In this document: positions 15,247-18,873 of the stretch, piece by piece
Layout: every line of letters begins with the position of its first letter
Numbering within the stretch: position 1 is the first letter of the stretch
Source of the DNA: Thiobacillus sp.
GTDB taxonomy: Bacteria; Pseudomonadota; Gammaproteobacteria; Burkholderiales; Thiobacillaceae
Reading direction: 5' to 3'
Length of the DNA: 18,873 bases
NCBI GenBank assembly: GCA_020216925.1
Contig: JAIWOL010000030.1
Coordinates: forward strand, 1 to 18,873
Notes under the pieces: model-generated
Told to the model about the DNA's origin: nothing
The model's database searches: none
Seen by the model: only the letters and a program-made list of their open reading frames with translations
Made by a program: the position numbers and the translations under genes

Positions 15247-15845
15247 AACGCTACAGGCTGCGCATCCCGGTTTCGGCTGGCAAGCTGGAAACCGTGATCG
15301 ACGATCCGGAAACCGATCGTCGGGGCCTGCTGCTGGTGGCCCATCCCCACCCCCTGCACGGCGGCAGTCTGGACAACAAGGTGGTCGCAACGCTCGCCCG
15401 CGCCGCCAACGAGGCAGGCTGGGTGAGCGTGCGGCCTAATTTCCGGGGCGTGGGCATGAGTGACGGCAAATTTGATGCGGGCGTGGGCGAAACGGACGAC
15501 CTTCTGGCGCTTGCCCGCTTTGTCGAAACCAGCTATCCCGGTCTGGCCTGGGTTTTGGCCGGTTTTTCCTTTGGCGCGTATGTTCAGCACCGTCTGCGTC
15601 AGCAGCTCGACGCCCGCCGCCTGATTCTGGTTGCGCCAGCGGTCACCCTGTACGAATTCGATCCGGTGCCAAAGGACACGGTCGTGATCTTCGGCGATGC
15701 CGACGAGCTGATTCCGCCCGCAGCCATGCGCCTGTGGGCCGACCAGCACGGTCTGATTTCCCGTGCCATTCCCGGCGCCGGCCATTTCTTTCACGGCAAG
15801 CTCAAAGAGCTGAAGCAGAGTTTCGTCGAGGCCTGTCCATGCTGA
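15243..15845 (+). CDS. Small alpha/beta hydrolase (serine hydrolase)
   Basis: The 200-aa protein is a compact alpha/beta hydrolase of the dienelactone-hydrolase-like group. Motifs in order are [18 protein letters not shown] (oxyanion-hole region), [13 protein letters not shown], the nucleophile elbow GFSFGAYV with Ser109, GDADELIPP containing the likely acid Asp154 or Asp152, and [10 protein letters not shown] with His181. The triad order is complete, so it is probably active, but the substrate is unknown. The start is GTG 15243, overlapping the ferredoxin stop by 4 nt (GTGA). The 3' end overlaps the ABC ATPase gene by 7 nt. Such hydrolases commonly neighbour this ferredoxin and NodI/NodJ-type genes in betaproteobacteria, as far as I recall. 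Confidence 0.88.
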   Translation: MKRYRLRIPVSAGKLETVIDDPETDRRGLLLVAHPHPLHGGSLDNKVVATLARAANEAGWVSVRPNFRGVGMSDGKFDAGVGETDDLLALARFVETSYPGLAWVLAGFSFGAYVQHRLRQQLDARRLILVAPAVTLYEFDPVPKDTVVIFGDADELIPPAAMRLWADQHGLISRAIPGAGHFFHGKLKELKQSFVEACPC

Positions 15846-16744
15846 CCGTCTCCGGGCTCTGCAAGCGCTATGGCAATACCGAAGTGGTGCGCGGGCTCGA
15901 TCTGCACGTGCAGCGGGGTGAGTGTTTCGGCCTGCTGGGTCCCAATGGTGCAGGCAAGACCACCACCCTGCGACTGCTGCTGGGGCTCATCGAACCCGAC
16001 GCCGGCAGTATCGAGCTGGCCGGCATTGCGGTGCCTGCGCGGGCACGCGAAGCGCGCATGAAAATTGGCGTGGTGCCGCAGATGGATAATCTCGACCCGG
16101 ATTTTTCCGTGCGCGAGAATCTCATCGCCTACGGTCGCTATTTCGGGATGTCTCGCGCCGCCATCAGCGCACGGGTACCCGAACTGCTCGATTTTGCCGG
16201 CCTCGCCAGCAAGGCCGATGCCCAGATCCCGCAACTGTCGGGCGGCATGAAACGCCGGCTCACGCTCGCGCGCGCGTTGGTACACGACCCCGACATGCTT
16301 TTTCTCGACGAACCGACGACCGGCCTCGACCCACAGGCACGGCATCTCATCTGGCAGGGCCTCAGACGCCTGATCAATGCCGGCAAGACCATCGTACTGA
16401 CCACGCATTTCATGGACGAGGCCGAGCGGCTCGCCGACCGGCTTGCCATCCTCGATCATGGCCGTGTGGTCGCCGAAGGCGCGCCGCGCACGCTGATCGA
16501 ATCGCATATCGAACCTGCCGTGGTCGAAGTCTACGGCAAGGGACTGGCCAGCTGGACGCGCGAAGTCGCTGACAGCGTGTGTCTGCGCGCGGAAACCGTC
16601 GGAGAAACACTGTTCTGCTATACCGACAACGCCCAGCGCGTGATCGGCGCGCTGCATCAGGCATCTGCCCTGCGCTACCTGCATCGTCCCTCCAACCTGG
16701 AAGATGTCTTCCTGAAACTCACCGGGCGGGATCTGCGTGATTAG
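15839..16744 (+). CDS. ABC-2 exporter ATP-binding protein (NodI/DrrA type)
   Basis: The 301-aa nucleotide-binding subunit has all ABC motifs: Walker [11 protein letters not shown] with Lys40, Q-loop Gln81, signature LSGGM at 133-137, Walker [13 protein letters not shown] with Asp157 and Glu158, and switch His190. The C-terminal 80 residues contain an accessory domain like that of NodI and DrrA proteins. It would power the permease encoded next to it. I chose ATG 15839, where [12 protein letters not shown] gives the standard opening; an in-frame ATG at 15734 lies inside the hydrolase gene and adds a non-conserved 35-residue leader. Both ends overlap neighbours (7 and 8 nt). NodI proper exports lipochitin oligosaccharides in rhizobia; outside them the substrate is unknown, so I give no gene symbol. 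Confidence 0.93.
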   Translation: MLTVSGLCKRYGNTEVVRGLDLHVQRGECFGLLGPNGAGKTTTLRLLLGLIEPDAGSIELAGIAVPARAREARMKIGVVPQMDNLDPDFSVRENLIAYGRYFGMSRAAISARVPELLDFAGLASKADAQIPQLSGGMKRRLTLARALVHDPDMLFLDEPTTGLDPQARHLIWQGLRRLINAGKTIVLTTHFMDEAERLADRLAILDHGRVVAEGAPRTLIESHIEPAVVEVYGKGLASWTREVADSVCLRAETVGETLFCYTDNAQRVIGALHQASALRYLHRPSNLEDVFLKLTGRDLRD

Positions 16745-17513
16745 GCTGCCCCGTCTGTCCTGGCGTTTCATCCCGGTGTGGCAGCGCAACTACCTGGTGT
16801 GGAAGAAGCTCGCCATTCCGTCCATTCTCGGCAATCTGGCCGACCCCATGCTTTACATGCTGGGGCTCGGCTTCGGCCTCGGCAGGCTGTTGCCCGATGT
16901 GGACGGCATAGCGTATCTCACCTTTCTGGCTGCGGGCACCGTGGCCTACAGCACCATGAACGCCGCGACCTTCGAGGTGCTGTATTCGAGCTTTTCGCGG
17001 ATGCACGTACAACGCACCTGGGATGCCATCCTCAACGCACCGATGACGCTCGACGACGTCCTGTTCGGCGAACTGATCTGGGCGGTATCGAAGAGCCTGC
17101 TCTCCGGACTGGCCATTCTTGCGGTGATCTGGGGGCTGGGGCTGTACGGCGATTTCTGGCTCACGCTGGCCATCATTCCCGTGGTCGCACTGGTCGGGTT
17201 CTGCTTCGGCGGCATGGGGCTGGTGATGAATGCGCTGTCGCCAAGCTACGATTTCTTCCTCTACTACTTCACCCTCGCCATTACCCCGATGGTGCTGTTG
17301 TGCGGCGTGTTCTTCCCGGTATCGCAACTGCCGCCGCTGTTGCAGGCGGTATCGGCCTGGCTGCCGCTCACCCATGCCATCGATCTTGCCCGGCCGCTGG
17401 TAGTCGGTGCCGCGCCCCGGGACATCGGACTGCACGTGTTCGCGCTGCTCGCCTACGGTGGCTCTGGCTATCTTGTCGCGCTGACGCTGACACGGCGACG
17501 CCTGCTGCGCTGA
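16737..17513 (+). CDS. ABC-2 exporter permease (NodJ type)
   Basis: The 258-aa protein has six hydrophobic segments characteristic of ABC-2 permeases, starting near [20 protein letters not shown] and including the [20 protein letters not shown] segment, [28 protein letters not shown] and a C-terminal [16 protein letters not shown]. It pairs with the preceding ATPase to form an exporter. The GTG at 16737 overlaps the ATPase stop by 8 nt, so the two are translationally linked. The substrate could be a lipid-linked sugar or small lipophilic molecule; a link to the EPS locus across the divergent promoter is possible but not shown by sequence. Confidence 0.92.
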   Translation: MIRLPRLSWRFIPVWQRNYLVWKKLAIPSILGNLADPMLYMLGLGFGLGRLLPDVDGIAYLTFLAAGTVAYSTMNAATFEVLYSSFSRMHVQRTWDAILNAPMTLDDVLFGELIWAVSKSLLSGLAILAVIWGLGLYGDFWLTLAIIPVVALVGFCFGGMGLVMNALSPSYDFFLYYFTLAITPMVLLCGVFFPVSQLPPLLQAVSAWLPLTHAIDLARPLVVGAAPRDIGLHVFALLAYGGSGYLVALTLTRRRLLR

Positions 17514-17600
17514 GCGCCGGGGGGTCGCCACCCCTGCCGATTTCACGACGACTCGCAGCGACCCGCATCCGGCAACAGCCGATTTTGCGCCCGTTCCGAC

Positions 17601-17616
17601 GCGCACGCATTTTGCA
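17601..17616 (+). promoter_or_regulatory. Candidate sigma-54 promoter of the PEP-CTERM gene
   Basis: GCGCACGCATTTTGCA matches TGGCACG-N4-TTGCA except for the first two bases, so one G of the usually invariant GG is missing. The GC at 17614-17615 is present and spacing is correct. The predicted transcript would start near 17627, 25 nt before the PEP-CTERM ATG. The rest of the 138-base gap 17514-17651 shows nothing else definite. Confidence 0.42.
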
Positions 17617-17651
17617 GCGACGGCGGCATCTTCATAAAAACTGGAACGATC

Positions 17652-18488
17652 ATGCCGCACACATCATCGCATCCCCGCAGCCGCGCGCGGGTGGGGGGCG
17701 TACTTGCCCTGTTCCCCTTCCTGCTGACGCCCGCGGGAAAAATCGGTGCCGGCGCACTCGTCGCCGCGCTGGCCGCTGCGGGCGGCCTCACGGGCCTGCC
17801 TCTCGAACGCGGCGCTGCGCCGGCGGCGCACACCCTTAAGCCGGGTTCAGCAGGCACGCCGCTGCACCTGGCCGACCAGACCCCCACGCCACACCCGGAT
17901 CACGTGGTGATCGAGCTCGACGGCACACCGATACGCATCACGCTGACTGACGCAGCCGGTGCGCCGGTCGCCTCGGCAGACGGCTGGCCCCCGCATCGCG
18001 GCAGCGGAGCGACCACACCGGCAGCACACGCGCCGGGCACGCCGGGCACGCCGGGCACTCCGGGCACTCCGGGCACTCCGGGCACTCCGGGTACGCCGGG
18101 TACGCCGGGTACGCCGGGTACGCCGGGGGCGTCAGACGGGCCTTCAGGCGATGAGCAACCCGCTACTCCCCTTGCGCCGCAACCTGCGCCGGGACCTCAG
18201 CTCGCATCTGCCCCGCCGCCAGAAGGCGGGCCGATTGTGCCTGCCACTACAGAGCCGCCGGCAGGCCGGCCGCCGGTCGAGATGGAGAATCTGCCGATGC
18301 CGGTGGCCGCACTGCCGCCGCAGGCGCTGCCCCCGGAAGGCAGAGAGTTGCAGACGGTTTCGCCCGCAGGCGCTGCATCGAACAGCATCCCCGAGCCGGC
18401 CAGCATCGTGCTGATGGCGGTCGGCCTGGCCGGTTTGCTATGGATGCGCCGTCGTCACGCGGGCGCGCTTCCGATCAGGCCGCGCTGA
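17652..18488 (+). CDS. PEP-CTERM protein with collagen-like Pro-Gly-Thr repeats
   Basis: The 278-aa predicted secreted protein ends in a PEP-CTERM signal: IPEPAS with PEP at residues 247-249, a hydrophobic helix [14 protein letters not shown], then RRR and a ten-residue tail. XrtA would recognise this signal. The N-terminus has basic residues (RSRAR) and two hydrophobic stretches split by Lys30, giving an atypical signal peptide or anchor. Residues 84-110 form the only folded-looking stretch ([20 protein letters not shown]). Residues 128-157 are ten PGT triplets, and residues 160-240 are Pro/Ala-rich. I recognise no enzyme domain; a matrix or surface protein, possibly O-glycosylated on the threonines, is an inference. 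The start ATG is weakly supported by GGAA upstream. The stop overlaps the lipA 3' end by 14 nt, tail to tail. Confidence 0.87.
   Translation: MPHTSSHPRSRARVGGVLALFPFLLTPAGKIGAGALVAALAAAGGLTGLPLERGAAPAAHTLKPGSAGTPLHLADQTPTPHPDHVVIELDGTPIRITLTDAAGAPVASADGWPPHRGSGATTPAAHAPGTPGTPGTPGTPGTPGTPGTPGTPGTPGTPGASDGPSGDEQPATPLAPQPAPGPQLASAPPPEGGPIVPATTEPPAGRPPVEMENLPMPVAALPPQALPPEGRELQTVSPAGAASNSIPEPASIVLMAVGLAGLLWMRRRHAGALPIRPR
18033..18122 (+). repeat. Ten tandem 9-bp repeats encoding (Pro-Gly-Thr)10
   Basis: Ten uninterrupted 9-bp units with no indels. Units 1-2 are CCGGGCACG, units 3-6 CCGGGCACT and units 7-10 CCGGGTACG, followed by a diverged unit CCGGGGGCG (Pro-Gly-Ala). The block arrangement of variants is what slippage or unequal exchange produces. 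The repeat keeps the frame whatever its copy number. Confidence 0.95.
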
Positions 18489-18873
18489 CAGCCGCGGCCT
18501 GCTGGTCGGCGTGGTAACTGGAGCGCACCATCGGGCCACAGGCAGCCTGCTTGAAGCCCATCGCCAGCGCTTCCCGTTCAAACTGCGCAAAGCGCTCGGG
18601 CGTGACGAAACGCAACACCGGCAGATGGTGTTTGGACGGTTGCAGATACTGGCCCAGGGTCAGCATGTCGACGTCGTGGGCGCGCAGGTCCCGCATCACG
18701 TCCAGAATTTCGTCGTCTTCCTCGCCCAGCCCCAGCATCAGGCCGGACTTGGTCGGCACGTCCGGGTGACGGGCCTTGAAATCCTTGAGCAGCTTGAGTG
18801 AATGCGCGTAGTCCGCGCCCGGCCGCGCGGCCTTGTACAGGCGCGGCACGGTTTCGAGATTGTGGTTCATCAC
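18475..18873 (-). CDS. lipA: Lipoyl synthase, C-terminal part (5' end outside window)
   Basis: The last 132 or so residues of lipoyl synthase, a radical SAM enzyme that inserts two sulfurs into protein-bound octanoyl groups. The segment starts at [11 protein letters not shown] and includes [29 protein letters not shown] and RFVTPERF, and contains the near-C-terminal RSSY motif whose Ser is a ligand of the auxiliary iron-sulfur cluster in characterised LipA. The CX4CX5C and CX3CX2C clusters are outside the window. The frame enters from the right edge, so the true start is not seen. Its stop overlaps the PEP-CTERM gene by 14 nt. Confidence 0.96.
   Translation of the reverse strand: MMNHNLETVPRLYKAARPGADYAHSLKLLKDFKARHPDVPTKSGLMLGLGEEDDEILDVMRDLRAHDVDMLTLGQYLQPSKHHLPVLRFVTPERFAQFEREALAMGFKQAACGPMVRSSYHADQQAAAVSAA

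Noticed and set aside
16719..17660. Leftward 313-aa open frame opposite the ABC permease
   Set aside because: Composition is Gln/His/Arg-rich shadow sequence; the opposite strand encodes a clear six-segment permease.
18033..18122. Repeat array as a possible CRISPR
   Set aside because: Units are 9 bp, contiguous, without spacers, and code in frame for Pro-Gly-Thr.

Overview
The window is high-GC DNA, most consistent with a betaproteobacterium (Thiobacillus/Nitrosomonadales or Rhodocyclales-like). That is inferred from the combination of an XrtA-type exosortase/PEP-CTERM exopolysaccharide (EPS) locus, a NodI/NodJ-type ABC exporter, and lipA, and from base composition. The species cannot be fixed from the sequence alone. 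Coding is dense: no gene-free stretch exceeds about 210 bases. I saw no insertion sequence, integrase, tRNA, rRNA or CRISPR array.

Positions 1-14353 (leftward): a twelve-gene EPS/exosortase locus. In transcription order it encodes an outer-membrane export lipoprotein, a Wzz-like chain-length protein, a BY-type tyrosine autokinase, an outer-membrane beta-barrel, an ExeA-like ATPase, UDP-GlcNAc 2-epimerase (wecB), a polysaccharide deacetylase, a FemAB-like protein, a GT4 glycosyltransferase, exosortase A with a fused EpsI domain (xrtA), a second GT4 glycosyltransferase, and an asparagine-synthase-like amidotransferase cut by the window edge. From wecB to the amidotransferase the genes overlap or lie within 8 nt of each other. 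The promoter-proximal half is looser: an intrinsic-terminator-like hairpin sits between genes 1 and 2, and a tandem hairpin plus T-rich tract lies just after the autokinase stop, inside the first codons of the beta-barrel gene. These could step expression down along the operon.

Positions 14354-14561: a divergent intergenic region. It holds a close match to the sigma-54 -24/-12 consensus pointing into the EPS operon, and a nested inverted repeat 55-90 bp further upstream, where an enhancer-binding activator would be expected to bind.

Positions 14562-17513 (rightward): a tightly overlapping set of five genes encoding a MazG/dCTPase-like pyrophosphohydrolase, a thioredoxin-fold [2Fe-2S] ferredoxin, a small alpha/beta hydrolase, and the ATPase and permease of an ABC-2 exporter.

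Positions 17652-18488 (rightward): a Pro/Ala/Gly/Thr-rich protein with ten perfect Pro-Gly-Thr triplets and a C-terminal PEP-CTERM sorting signal, so a likely substrate of the exosortase encoded in this window. A sigma-54-like motif precedes it. Its 3' end overlaps, tail to tail, the end of lipA (leftward, cut by the right edge).

Working model: the EPS genes make and export a polysaccharide that includes deacetylated or epimerised amino sugars. XrtA processes PEP-CTERM proteins such as the one at 17652 for release to, or association with, that matrix. Sigma-54 with a PrsK/PrsR-type two-component system may coordinate both; those regulators are not in the window.
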